DNA of 64,000 nucleotides from Chelativorans petroleitrophicus (GTDB lineage: Bacteria; Pseudomonadota; Alphaproteobacteria; Rhizobiales; Rhizobiaceae). This document shows, in pieces, positions 16,116-24,476 of this stretch. The stretch is from the NCBI RefSeq assembly GCF_025398195.1, contig NZ_JAODNV010000006.1, forward strand, positions 172,001-236,000, read 5' to 3'. The first letter of the stretch is position 1. Each line of letters begins with the position of its first letter. The notes under the pieces were generated by a model. That model had not been told where the DNA came from, did no database searches, and worked only from the letters and a program-made list of their open reading frames with translations. The position numbers were made by a program, and so were the translations under genes.

Positions 16116-17093
16116 TCAGCTTGCAGCCGAGAGGCGGCCAAGCATTCCGCGCTCCGGCGCCTCGCCCCCAAGTGCCCGGGTGATGGTGGTGACGTTGTGG
16201 TCGATCATGCCGATATAAGTGCCTTCATAGGACCCATGCGGTCCCATGGCGTCGGAAAAGAGCTGGCCGCCGACCTTCACCGTGTGGCCGCGCGCCGCCG
16301 CGCCCTCGATCAGGGCGCGCACGTTCCGGTCCGAAACGGAGGATTCGACGAAGACGGCGCCGATCCTGCGCTCGACCAGCGTGTCAACCAGCCCGGCAAC
16401 GTGCGCCAGGCCTGCCTCGCTTTCCGTCGAGATGCCCTGGATCCCGAGCACCTCGAAATCATAGGCGCGCCCGAAATAGTTGAAGGCATCGTGCGCCGTC
16501 ACCAGAACCCGGCGCTCCTCGGGAATCGTCGCCAGTACCTTCCGGGAATAGGCGGACAGCGCCTCTATATCAGCGAGGTGCTTTTCCGCATTGGCGCGAA
16601 ACTCCGCCTCGCCCTCGGGCCTGGCCTCGATCAGCGCGTCGCGAACCGCCACAACCACCTTGGCCCACAGGTCCGGGTCCATCCAGACATGCGGGTCATA
16701 CCGGTTCTTGTACGCATCATGGGCCAGCAGGAGTTCGGCAGGGAGCGCCTCGGCAACGGCAACCACGCGGCGGCGCGCCGAAAGCGAATGAAGAAAATCC
16801 TCCATCTGCGCTTCCAGATAGAGCCCGTGCCAGAGAACCAGATCGGCCCTGGTCATGGCCAGGATGTCGGTGCGGGTCTGCCTGTAGGCGTGCGGGTCCA
16901 CTCCGGGTCCCATGAGGCCGCGAACGGTGACCAGATTGCCGCCCACCTGCCGGGCGGCATCGGCAATCATGCCCGTTGTGGAGACGACCGAAAGCGGCTC
17001 CTCTGCCCTCGCTAGGGAAGCGAGCGGCAATCCTGCCGCAAGGCCAGCGAGGCCTGCCGCGGCGAGCAGTGAGCGGCGCGTAAACTCTGCCAT
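16116..17093 (-). CDS. Mn/Zn ABC transporter substrate-binding protein (TroA/SitA-like)
   Basis: 325 aa periplasmic cluster A-I binding protein. The N-terminus has RR plus a hydrophobic stretch ending in ASLARA, a signal peptide that might be Tat- or Sec-dependent. Expected metal ligands are H68 (DPHAY), H135 (DPHVWMD), H201 (TAHDAF) and D281 (LFSDAMG): the His3-Asp set of TroA, which binds Zn or Mn. There is no His-rich loop of the ZnuA kind, which slightly favours Mn. It is the first gene of the operon. The leader upstream contains several TGCAAA/TTTGCA palindromes, suggesting Fur-family (Mur/Fur) repression. Confidence 0.9.
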   Translation of the reverse strand: MAEFTRRSLLAAAGLAGLAAGLPLASLARAEEPLSVVSTTGMIADAARQVGGNLVTVRGLMGPGVDPHAYRQTRTDILAMTRADLVLWHGLYLEAQMEDFLHSLSARRRVVAVAEALPAELLLAHDAYKNRYDPHVWMDPDLWAKVVVAVRDALIEARPEGEAEFRANAEKHLADIEALSAYSRKVLATIPEERRVLVTAHDAFNYFGRAYDFEVLGIQGISTESEAGLAHVAGLVDTLVERRIGAVFVESSVSDRNVRALIEGAAARGHTVKVGGQLFSDAMGPHGSYEGTYIGMIDHNVTTITRALGGEAPERGMLGRLSAAS

Positions 17094-17121
17094 GTCCTAC
17101 CTTTCAGGCCGGCAAGTCGAA

Positions 17122-17154
17122 TTGCAAGTGCAAACCATTTGCAAGTCTGCAAAC
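17122..17154 (-). promoter_or_regulatory. Proximal Fur-family-like operator cluster of the Mn/Zn importer
   Basis: TTGCAAGT occurs twice, 17 bp apart (17122 and 17139). Within the cluster, TGCAAA (17129-17134) and TTTGCA (17138-17143) form a 15-bp palindrome with a 3-bp centre, and another TGCAAA follows at 17149-17154. It lies 29-61 bp before the binding-protein start codon, a place where repressor binding would block expression. Confidence 0.5.
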
Positions 17155-17182
17155 AAATTCAGCAATCCATTGTTCCAATTAA

Positions 17183-17203
17183 TGCAAATGAGAATGATTT
17201 GCA
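17183..17203 (-). promoter_or_regulatory. Distal Fur-family (Mur/Fur-like) box of the Mn/Zn importer
   Basis: TGCAAAT (17183-17189) and ATTTGCA (17197-17203) form a perfect 21-bp inverted repeat with 7-bp arms; the centre GAGAATG resembles the core of Fur boxes. It is 90-110 bp before the start codon. Rhizobial Mur (Mn-responsive Fur) operators have arms of this kind, so Mn-dependent repression is the likely role. The assignment rests on pattern similarity only. Confidence 0.6.
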
Positions 17204-17274
17204 AGTAGCCGTACGGATGCTGCGGCCTGGAATGGTAAGGGTGCTGCGGCAGCCCACGCGTCATCCCGCACCTC

Positions 17275-17380
17275 CCCACCGTCATCCCGGCCGAGCGAAG
17301 CGAGACCGGGGTCCCAGGAAGGCGGTCGAAATGGCGCTACTGGGTCTCGGATAGCCGCTCCGCGGTTTCTGGGATGGAGG
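17275..17380. repeat. Dispersed palindromic repeat between metal importer and rlmN
   Basis: The segment begins 'CGTCATCCCGGCCGAGCGAA', continues with CGAGACCGGGGTCCC, and ends with CTGGGTCTCGG and a TTTCTGGGATGG-type arm. It is the standard layout of the GTCATCCCGG...CCGGGATGAC palindromic elements scattered between genes in Hyphomicrobiales. The right arm is degenerate. A partial extra GTCATCCCG copy precedes it near 17260. It could fold as RNA at the end of rlmN transcripts. Confidence 0.6.
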
Positions 17381-17450
17381 AGAGGAGTGCGTCTTCCGGA
17401 AGGAGGAAGCGAGAAGAAGGGGCGAGAACGAATGGGCCGGGGAGAAAGCC

Positions 17451-18677
17451 TTACTCCCCGTGCCCCGCGATCATCATGGCTTCGAGCTTCAGCCGCTCGG
17501 ACTTTCTCATGCGCTCCGAGGCGGACTTCAGCTGCCCGCAGGCGGCGAGAATGTCGCGCCCGCGTGGCGTGCGGATGGGCGAGGCGTAGCCGGCGCGATT
17601 GATCACCTCGGCGAAGCGCTCGATCTGCTCCCAGTCGGAGCATTCGTATGCGCTGCCCGGCCACGGGTTGAAGGGGATCAGGTTGATCTTCGCCGGAATG
17701 CCGCGCAGAAGCCGCACCAGCTCCCGCGCGTCGTCCAGCGAGTCGTTGACACCCTTCAGCATCACATATTCGAAAGTGATGCGCCGCGCGTTCGACAGGC
17801 CGGGATAGGAGCGGCAGGCCTTGAGCAGCTCGCTGAGCTTGTACTTCTTGTTGATTGGCACCAGCTCGTCGCGCAGCTCGTCGCGCACCGCATGCAGCGA
17901 GATGGCAAGCATGACGCCGATTTCCTCGCCCGTGCGGTAGATTTCAGGCACTACGCCAGACGTTGAAAGCGTGATGCGACGCTTGGACAGCGACAGGCCC
18001 TCGCCATCGGAGGCGATGAGCAGGGCCTTCTTCACATTCTCGAAATTGTAGAGCGGCTCGCCCATGCCCATCATGACGATGTTCGTCACCTTGCGGCCTT
18101 CCGCGGGCACGATGGCGCCGTCCGGGGTTGCCGCGTCCGGGAAATCGCCCAGCCGATCGCGTGCGATGAGAAGCTGGTCGAGAATCTCGCCCGCCGTCAG
18201 GTTGCGTACCATGCGCTGCGTGCCGGTGTGGCAGAAGGAGCAGGTGAGGGTGCAGCCGACCTGTGAGGAAAGGCAGAGCGTGCCCCGGCCTTCCTCCGGA
18301 ATGTAGACCGTTTCCACTTCTACCGGGCGCCCTGCGCCGCGCGGCGGGAAGCGCAGCAGCCACTTGCGCGTGCCGTCCTCGGAAACCAGCTCCTCCACGA
18401 TCTCCGGCCGCGCAATGGTGAAGTGCTCGTCGAGCGCGGCCCGCAGACCCTTGGAGATGTTGAACATCTGCGAAAAGTCGGTGGCTCCGCGCACATAGAG
18501 CCAGTGCCAGAGTTGGCGCAGCCGCATCCGCACCTGACGTTCGGGTACGCCGATGCCGGCGAGCGCTTCGGCAAGCTCCTCGCGGGTGAGGCCAATGAGC
18601 GGTTTCTTTTCGGGCTCGCTGGCAGGTTTCAGCTGCGCGCGGGCCTCGGGAGTGGAGATGTTGATCGTAAGCGCCAT
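17451..18677 (-). CDS. rlmN: Dual-specificity 23S rRNA/tRNA adenine-C2 methyltransferase RlmN
   Basis: 408 aa radical-SAM enzyme that methylates C2 of A2503 in 23S rRNA and A37 in some tRNAs. The C-x3-C-x2-C cluster motif is at C142, C146 and C149 ([12 protein letters not shown]). Later blocks '[14 protein letters not shown]' and '[21 protein letters not shown]' are diagnostic, and the catalytic cysteine near the C-terminus is in '[12 protein letters not shown]'. The ATG at 18677 is chosen over one at 18689 because GGA precedes it at short range. Length is normal. It has no operon partner. Confidence 0.95.
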   Translation of the reverse strand: MALTINISTPEARAQLKPASEPEKKPLIGLTREELAEALAGIGVPERQVRMRLRQLWHWLYVRGATDFSQMFNISKGLRAALDEHFTIARPEIVEELVSEDGTRKWLLRFPPRGAGRPVEVETVYIPEEGRGTLCLSSQVGCTLTCSFCHTGTQRMVRNLTAGEILDQLLIARDRLGDFPDAATPDGAIVPAEGRKVTNIVMMGMGEPLYNFENVKKALLIASDGEGLSLSKRRITLSTSGVVPEIYRTGEEIGVMLAISLHAVRDELRDELVPINKKYKLSELLKACRSYPGLSNARRITFEYVMLKGVNDSLDDARELVRLLRGIPAKINLIPFNPWPGSAYECSDWEQIERFAEVINRAGYASPIRTPRGRDILAACGQLKSASERMRKSERLKLEAMMIAGHGE

Positions 18678-18998
18678 GGTTCCGAGCATATAGGTGGCCT
18701 TCGGGTGGCGGCCAATCCGGGGCGCTCATAACACAGGGCGGCTGTCAGGTCATCCGCAAGCTGAGCTTGGGGGTGAGGGCGGGCGCGTTTGCCGCGGAGG
18801 AAACGGCTCCGCGCAATTCCAGGAAAAGTGGATCTCGGTTTTCCGTCCGGAATTGCACAAGAAACGGATTCTTTCAGCGGCTCCGTGAAACACAGAAGGG
18901 ATCCCGCAAGCCGCAGGGTCTTTCCTGAACGGGCCTGCTGCTTCATTCTGCAGGTCTGGCGGCCAATGAGCCCGCCCTGCAAAAGGATCCTGAAGGCA

Positions 18999-20732
18999 AT
19001 GTCTCGCAAGAAACCGGATGAACTGAGAAGCGCCCGCTGGTTCGCACCTGACGATCTGCGATCCTTCGGCCACCGCAGCCGCATGCTCCAGATGGGATAT
19101 GACTACGCGGACTGGGAGGGAAAGCCGGTCATCGCGATCATCAACACATGGTCGGACCTCAATCAGTGTCATGTGCACTTCAAGCAGAGGGTGGAGGACG
19201 TGAAGCGCGGCGTGTTGCAGGCGGGCGGTTTGCCGGTCGAACTTCCCGCGCTGTCGCTCAGCGAAAGCGCGGTGAAGCCCACGACCATGCTTTACCGCAA
19301 CATGCTGGCGATGGAGACCGAGGAGCAGATACGCTGCCATCCCGTTGACGGCGTGGTGTTGATGGGCGGCTGCGACAAGACCACGCCGGGCCTCATCATG
19401 GGGGCGGTCTCCGCCGGCCTGCCGGCGATCTTCATGCCGGCCGGGCCCATGCTGCGCGGCAACTGGCGCGGCAAGACGCTGGGGTCCGGGTCGGATGGCT
19501 GGAAGCACTGGGACGAGCGGCGCGCCGGAATCGTCACCGAAGCGCAATGGCGGGAGATGGAGAAGGGCATCGCTCGCTCCTATGGCCATTGCATGACCAT
19601 GGGTACGGCTTCGACCATGACGGCGATCGCCGAGGCGTTGGGACTTACGCTGCCGGGAGCCTCGTCCATTCCCGCCGCCGATGCGAACCATCACCGGATG
19701 GCGGCCGAATGCGGCCGCCGCATTGTGGAAATGGTCTGGGAGGATCTGGTGCCGAGCCGCATCCTCACCGCAGAGGCCTTCGACAACGCGAACACGGTGG
19801 CAATGGCGCTCGGATGCTCCACCAACGCCATCATCCATATGATCGCGATGGCGCGCCGGGCGGGCATCTCCCTCGGCCTTGACGATCTTGATCGCAAGAG
19901 CCGGGTCATCCCCGTCATCGCGAATGTGCGCCCGGTCGGCGACACCTATCTGATGGAGGACTTTTTCTATGCCGGCGGTTTGCCCGCACTTATGAAGGAG
20001 CTTGGCGATAGGTTGAACCTGGATTGCCTAACGGTAAACGGTCGCCCGCTGGGAGAGAACATCGCTGGAGCGGAGAATTTCAACAGGGATGTCATCCGCC
20101 CGCTGACCGATCCGGTCTACCACGAGGGTTCGCTGGCGGTGCTGAGGGGTAATCTCGCGCCCGACGGCGCGGTGATCAAGCCGGCTGCCTGCGACCCGCG
20201 CTTCCACGAGCACGAAGGCCCGGCTTATGTGTTCGACAGCTATCCTGCCCTGAAGGAGAAACTTGACGACGAATCATGGGACATTCCGCCCGACGCCGTG
20301 CTCGTGCTGCGCAATGCCGGCCCGCAGGGCGGACCGGGCATGCCGGAATGGGGCATGATCCCGATGCCGAAGGCCCTTTTGAAGAAGGGACACCGGGACA
20401 TGGTCCGCCTTTCGGATGCGCGCATGTCGGGCACCTCCTACGGCGCCTGCATATTGCACGTCGCGCCCGAAGCCTTCGTCGGCGGGCCGCTCGCTCTCCT
20501 GAGGAACGGCGACCGGGTGCGGCTCAGCGTTTCCAAAAGACGCCTCGATATGCTGATCGATGACGACGAGCTGGCAAGGCGCCGGGCCGCATGGACACCG
20601 CCAGCGCCGCGCTACGAGCGCGGCTATGGCTGGATGTACTCCCGCCACATCCTGCAGGCCGACAAGGGCTGCGACTTCGACTTTCTCGAAACGGGCTTCG
20701 GCGCGCCGGTGGACGAGCCCGTTATCTATTAA
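18999..20732 (+). CDS. IlvD/Edd-family sugar-acid dehydratase
   Basis: 577 aa Fe-S dehydratase. The three cluster cysteines typical of the pentonate subgroup are present: C57 (LNQCHVHF), C125 (MGGCDKTTPG) and C198 (SYGHCMTMGTAST). The C-terminal 'SDARMSGTSYGACILHVAPE' is the family block that includes the catalytic Ser. The sequence resembles L-arabinonate/D-xylonate dehydratases (2-keto-3-deoxy acid forming) more than biosynthetic IlvD. An upstream in-frame ATG at 18967 is a possible alternative start. It converges on an alpha-glucoside-type ABC importer, which hints at a sugar catabolic role; the exact substrate is not determinable. Confidence 0.85.
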   Translation: MSRKKPDELRSARWFAPDDLRSFGHRSRMLQMGYDYADWEGKPVIAIINTWSDLNQCHVHFKQRVEDVKRGVLQAGGLPVELPALSLSESAVKPTTMLYRNMLAMETEEQIRCHPVDGVVLMGGCDKTTPGLIMGAVSAGLPAIFMPAGPMLRGNWRGKTLGSGSDGWKHWDERRAGIVTEAQWREMEKGIARSYGHCMTMGTASTMTAIAEALGLTLPGASSIPAADANHHRMAAECGRRIVEMVWEDLVPSRILTAEAFDNANTVAMALGCSTNAIIHMIAMARRAGISLGLDDLDRKSRVIPVIANVRPVGDTYLMEDFFYAGGLPALMKELGDRLNLDCLTVNGRPLGENIAGAENFNRDVIRPLTDPVYHEGSLAVLRGNLAPDGAVIKPAACDPRFHEHEGPAYVFDSYPALKEKLDDESWDIPPDAVLVLRNAGPQGGPGMPEWGMIPMPKALLKKGHRDMVRLSDARMSGTSYGACILHVAPEAFVGGPLALLRNGDRVRLSVSKRRLDMLIDDDELARRRAAWTPPAPRYERGYGWMYSRHILQADKGCDFDFLETGFGAPVDEPVIY

Positions 20733-20809
20733 CTCGCGGGACGGCTGGGCGCGCTCGTCCAGCCGCTATGCTTTGTCCGCGGTGTCTGTAGACGCCTTTC
20801 CACCGGCTC

Positions 20810-20841
20810 GGCGCGAAGCCGATCCATCCGGGCTTCGCGCC
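20810..20841. other. Hairpin between convergent dehydratase and aglK genes
   Basis: GGCGCGAAGCC (20810-20820) pairs perfectly with GGCTTCGCGCC (20831-20841): an 11-bp stem with a 10-nt loop, centrally placed between two convergent stop codons. No T-run follows on either strand, so it is a weak or Rho-assisted terminator, or an mRNA 3'-end stabiliser. Confidence 0.45.
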
Positions 20842-20875
20842 ATAGACCTGATAAGCGCCGGGACCTAGACCGCGC

Positions 20876-21964
20876 TTACAGGTAAAGCAGCGAACGGCCT
20901 TGCTCGTTGAACAGGTGCATCTTGCCGGGTTCGGCCGAAAGCGAGATGATCTCCCCGCGGTTGAAGCGCTGCACGCCGGGCAGCTTCACGATGATGGGTT
21001 CCGGCGCGTTCTCCACGTCGAGATAGACATTGGTAACCTCGCCGAGCGACTCCACGATGTTGACGCGCCCATCGATCAGGCCGTTGCCGTTGGTGGCGAT
21101 GGTGAGATCCTCCGGCCGCACGCCGAAATGCACCTCCGCCCCGGCTAGGTCGGCCGGGGAGGGGATCGGTAGGTCGGCCTTGCGGCTGCCTAGCACGATC
21201 GTGGTCTTCTCCCCCGTCTTGTCGATCCTGGCGCGCTGCACGTTCATGGCCGGCGAGCCGATGAACTGCGCCACGAACAGGTTGGCGGGCCGTTCGTAAA
21301 GCTCGATCGGCGTGCCGACCTGCTCGATGCGGCCGGCCGATAGTACCACAATGCGGTTGGCCAGTGTCATCGCCTCCACCTGGTCATGGGTGACATAGAC
21401 CATGGTGGATTGCGGCATGGACTCCTTCAGCTTGGCGATCTCGATGCGGGTGGCCACGCGCAGTGCCGCGTCGAGGTTCGACAGCGGCTCGTCGAACAGG
21501 AACACCTTGGGATCGCGCACGATGGCCCGGCCGATCGCCACGCGCTGGCGCTGGCCGCCAGACAGAGCCTTGGGCAGCCGGTCGAGATAGGGCGTAAGCC
21601 GCAGAATTTCCGCCGCCTCGCGCACGCGCTTGTCGATCTCCGCTTTGGGCCGCTTGGCGATGCGCATGCCGAAGGCCATGTTGTCGTACACGCTCATATG
21701 CGGATAAAGCGCGTAGGACTGGAATACCATGGCGATGCCGCGCTGCGAGGGCGGAATATCGTTTACAAGCTGATCTCCGATATACATCTCGCCGCTGGTG
21801 ATCGTCTCAAGCCCCGCGATCATGCGCAACAGGGTGGACTTGCCGCAGCCCGAGGGGCCGACGAAGACCACGAACTCTCCCGAATGGATCTCCAGGTCGA
21901 TGCCGTGGATGACCTCGGTCGCCCCGTAGCTTTTCCTGATATCCTTCATCAGAACGCCAGCCAT
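20876..21964 (-). CDS. aglK: Sugar ABC transporter ATPase (AglK/MalK/UgpC type)
   Basis: 362 aa. Walker A GPSGCGKST is at 36-44, the signature is 'LSGGQRQRVAIGRAIVRDP', and Walker B is 'VFLFDEPLSNLD'. A C-terminal TOBE-type regulatory domain follows ('VHFGVRPEDLTI'). This is the CUT1 ATPase family that energises di- and oligosaccharide importers. The ATG at 21964 follows a GGGAGAG ribosome-binding site; a long in-frame extension upstream is non-coding. It is the last gene of an aglE-F-G-K set, separated from aglG by 101 bp. Confidence 0.87.
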   Translation of the reverse strand: MAGVLMKDIRKSYGATEVIHGIDLEIHSGEFVVFVGPSGCGKSTLLRMIAGLETITSGEMYIGDQLVNDIPPSQRGIAMVFQSYALYPHMSVYDNMAFGMRIAKRPKAEIDKRVREAAEILRLTPYLDRLPKALSGGQRQRVAIGRAIVRDPKVFLFDEPLSNLDAALRVATRIEIAKLKESMPQSTMVYVTHDQVEAMTLANRIVVLSAGRIEQVGTPIELYERPANLFVAQFIGSPAMNVQRARIDKTGEKTTIVLGSRKADLPIPSPADLAGAEVHFGVRPEDLTIATNGNGLIDGRVNIVESLGEVTNVYLDVENAPEPIIVKLPGVQRFNRGEIISLSAEPGKMHLFNEQGRSLLYL

Positions 21965-22065
21965 CAGTTCTCTCCCTGATCGCGTAGAGTTTCGCCGGTG
22001 CAGGGCCGCATATGGCATTCGCCGTCGCCCGTCCGGATAATCCCTTTTCTCGCAAGCATGCGGGA

Positions 22066-23202
22066 TCAGCCTCCCTTGACAGAGCCGGCGAGCAGCCCCC
22101 GCACGAGATAGCGCTGCAGGGCGAAGAAGACGATGATCGGCACCACGATCGCAACGAAGGCTGAGGTGGACAGGATTTCCCAGTTTCCGCCGCGGGAGCC
22201 GAGCAGCTCGCGCAGCCGGCCGGTCAGCACCAGCTGTTCCTCGTTGTTGCCGAGGAAGACAGTGGCCACCAGCAGATCGTTCCACACCCACAGGAACTGG
22301 AAGATGGCGAAGGAGGCGAGTGCCGGGAACGACAGCGGCAGGATGATCTTGCGGAAGATGTCGAAATCCGTCGCTCCGTCCACCCTCGCGCTTTCGATGA
22401 TCTCGCGCGGCAGGCCGGCAATGTAGTTGCGCAGGAGATAGATGGCGAGCGGCAGGCCGAAGCCCGTATGCGCAAGCCAGATGCCGATGAAGGACTTGCC
22501 GATGCCCACGCCGTTATAAAGCCGCAGAAGCGGGATGAGCGCCATTTGCAGCGGTACCACTAGAAGACCCACCACGGTCGCCAGCAGAAGCGCACGCCCC
22601 GGAAAGCGCATCCAGGAAAGCGCATAGGCGGCATAGGCCGCGATCAGGATGGGGATGACGGTGGCCGGAATCGTGACCGTCAGCGTATTGATGAAGCTCT
22701 GGCCTATGCCTTCGGAAAACAGCACCGTGTTGTAGTTGGCCAGGGTGAATTTCGGCGGCTCGAGCGTGGTGACGAACAGGCGCTCGCCGCGCCGGCCCTC
22801 GGGCTGTTCCGGATAGGTGATGACATAATCGCCATTTTTCTGGACGGTGATGGTCTGTCCGTCGCGCGTCTCTGCCGTCGTGCCCGGCTCGAATTCCTTG
22901 GGCCGCTGGATTGACGTGCCGAAGGCGCTGACCGTGCCGCTGCCTCCTTCGAACACGTTGCCGGTGATGACCCATTGTCCGTCCTGCTCCACCGCCTCTT
23001 CCGGAGGGGCGGCGCGGGCGACGATGTTCTGCTCCGTCGGGAAAAAGGACGTCCACCAGCCGCTGACGACGATCTGGTCCTTGTCGCGGAAGGAGGAAAC
23101 CAGGATGCCGAGCGTCGGAGTGGTCCAGACGGCGACGAGAAACAGCACCGACAGATGAACCGCCCATGTTAGCGCCGGGCGCGCGCCGACCCCCGTGCTC
23201 AT
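22066..23202 (-). CDS. aglG: Alpha-glucoside ABC transporter permease AglG
   Basis: 378 aa CUT1 inner permease. The first membrane segment is followed by a periplasmic insertion of about 110 residues (about 45-155), a hallmark of AglG compared with MalG. Five more helices follow, with the EAA loop 'EIIESARVDGATDFDIFRKIILPLSFPALASF'. The start overlaps the aglF stop as ATGA. It should pair with AglF to import alpha-glucosides such as sucrose, maltose or trehalose. Confidence 0.87.
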   Translation of the reverse strand: MSTGVGARPALTWAVHLSVLFLVAVWTTPTLGILVSSFRDKDQIVVSGWWTSFFPTEQNIVARAAPPEEAVEQDGQWVITGNVFEGGSGTVSAFGTSIQRPKEFEPGTTAETRDGQTITVQKNGDYVITYPEQPEGRRGERLFVTTLEPPKFTLANYNTVLFSEGIGQSFINTLTVTIPATVIPILIAAYAAYALSWMRFPGRALLLATVVGLLVVPLQMALIPLLRLYNGVGIGKSFIGIWLAHTGFGLPLAIYLLRNYIAGLPREIIESARVDGATDFDIFRKIILPLSFPALASFAIFQFLWVWNDLLVATVFLGNNEEQLVLTGRLRELLGSRGGNWEILSTSAFVAIVVPIIVFFALQRYLVRGLLAGSVKGG

Positions 23203-24353
23203 CGCACATCCTTCCGCACTTCACGGATGTTCCAGATCATGATCGGCACCACCATGATCATGATGACCAGCGCGATGGTCGAGGCGCGGCCGAAATCGAG
23301 GCCGCGGAACATCCAGTCGAACATGTAGTTGGCGAGCACCTGCGTGCCCCACTGGCCGTTGGTCATGGCCAGAACGATGTCGAAGACCTTGAGCACAAGG
23401 ATGGTGATCGTGGTCCAGACCACCGCGATCGTACCCCAGATCTGCGGCACCTTGATCTTGTAGAAGATCTGAAAGGGCGATGCCCCGTCGATCACCGCCG
23501 CCTCTATGGTCTCTTCCGGGATGCCCCGGAGCGCGGCCGACAGGATCACCATGGCAAAGCCCGTCTGGATCCAGATCAGCACGACCATGAGGAAGAAATT
23601 GTTCCAGAAGGGCACCGTCAGCCACGCCTGCGGCGCACCGCCGAAAGCGGTGACGATGGCGTTGAGAAGCCCGATCTGCTCTGCCCCTTCCGGGCGATAG
23701 TCATAGATGAACTTCCAGATGACGCTTGCGCCCACGAAGGAGATGGCCATGGGCATGAAGATCAGGCTCTTGGCGATATTGCCCCAGGCGATGCGGTCGG
23801 TAAGCGCCGCCGCGATGAGGCCGAAGAAGGTGGCCGCCGCCGGCACGACGATCAGCCACAGGATGTTGTTGCGCATGCTTTCGCGAAACGCCGGGTCCTG
23901 CGCCAGCCACCGATAGTTGTAGGTGCCCACCCATTCCTGGCCGGTCGGCCCGTGGAAGCTCAGCACCACCGAGTTGAAGACCGGGTAGACCAGATAGAGC
24001 CCGAGCACGATGATGGCGGGGCCGAGGAAAAGCCACGGCCGGATGGCGTTTGCCTTGGTGAGGTTCGCCGCGATGTTTGCGCCCCTGGCGGGATAGAATG
24101 TGTCGAGGAGCTTGTTCGCACTCCAGAAATAGCCGAAGCAGGCCGCCACGCCCAGAAACATGACGATGACGGCGCCAAGAAGCTTCGAATCGGGCAGGAT
24201 CGCCATGATGAGGGCATAGGCCAGAACAGCCAGTACGATGCTGGCCGCCAGTCCCGCAGCCATGACCACAAGTGTTACCGCGATGGTGGACAGGGCCGAA
24301 ACCAGCCCGGAACCAATGGCGGAGGGCGCCGCCGTCGCTTGTGTTACTGCCAC
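23199..24353 (-). CDS. aglF: Alpha-glucoside ABC transporter permease AglF
   Basis: 384 aa with about eight hydrophobic segments. The first two or three helices are extra relative to MalF-type partners, as in AglF. The EAA loop is 'GIPEETIEAAVIDGASPFQIFYKIKVPQIWGTI'. The start is taken as the GTG at 24353, which has a strong GGGAGGAG ribosome-binding site; an upstream ATG at 24410 lacks one. It overlaps aglG by 4 bp and lies 123 bp after the binding-protein gene. Confidence 0.87.
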   Translation of the reverse strand: MAVTQATAAPSAIGSGLVSALSTIAVTLVVMAAGLAASIVLAVLAYALIMAILPDSKLLGAVIVMFLGVAACFGYFWSANKLLDTFYPARGANIAANLTKANAIRPWLFLGPAIIVLGLYLVYPVFNSVVLSFHGPTGQEWVGTYNYRWLAQDPAFRESMRNNILWLIVVPAAATFFGLIAAALTDRIAWGNIAKSLIFMPMAISFVGASVIWKFIYDYRPEGAEQIGLLNAIVTAFGGAPQAWLTVPFWNNFFLMVVLIWIQTGFAMVILSAALRGIPEETIEAAVIDGASPFQIFYKIKVPQIWGTIAVVWTTITILVLKVFDIVLAMTNGQWGTQVLANYMFDWMFRGLDFGRASTIALVIMIMVVPIMIWNIREVRKDVR

Positions 24354-24476
24354 GTTCTCCTCCCACCGGCTGAATCCCCGCCGGGTCCGCTGTCCCGGCC
24401 GGGCAAGCATTCGCTGGAAGGTCCGCCCCCGCCAGAGGCCGCCCGGCAGCGGCGGCCCCTGGCCGGAACAGGCCTG

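Noticed and set aside
15285-17015. A 1.7-kb plus-strand open frame across the metal importer
   Set aside because: Antisense shadow of the ATPase and binding-protein genes, which carry unmistakable motifs.
20810-20841. Considered as a full Rho-independent terminator
   Set aside because: The stem is perfect but no T-run follows on either strand, so it is listed only as a hairpin.
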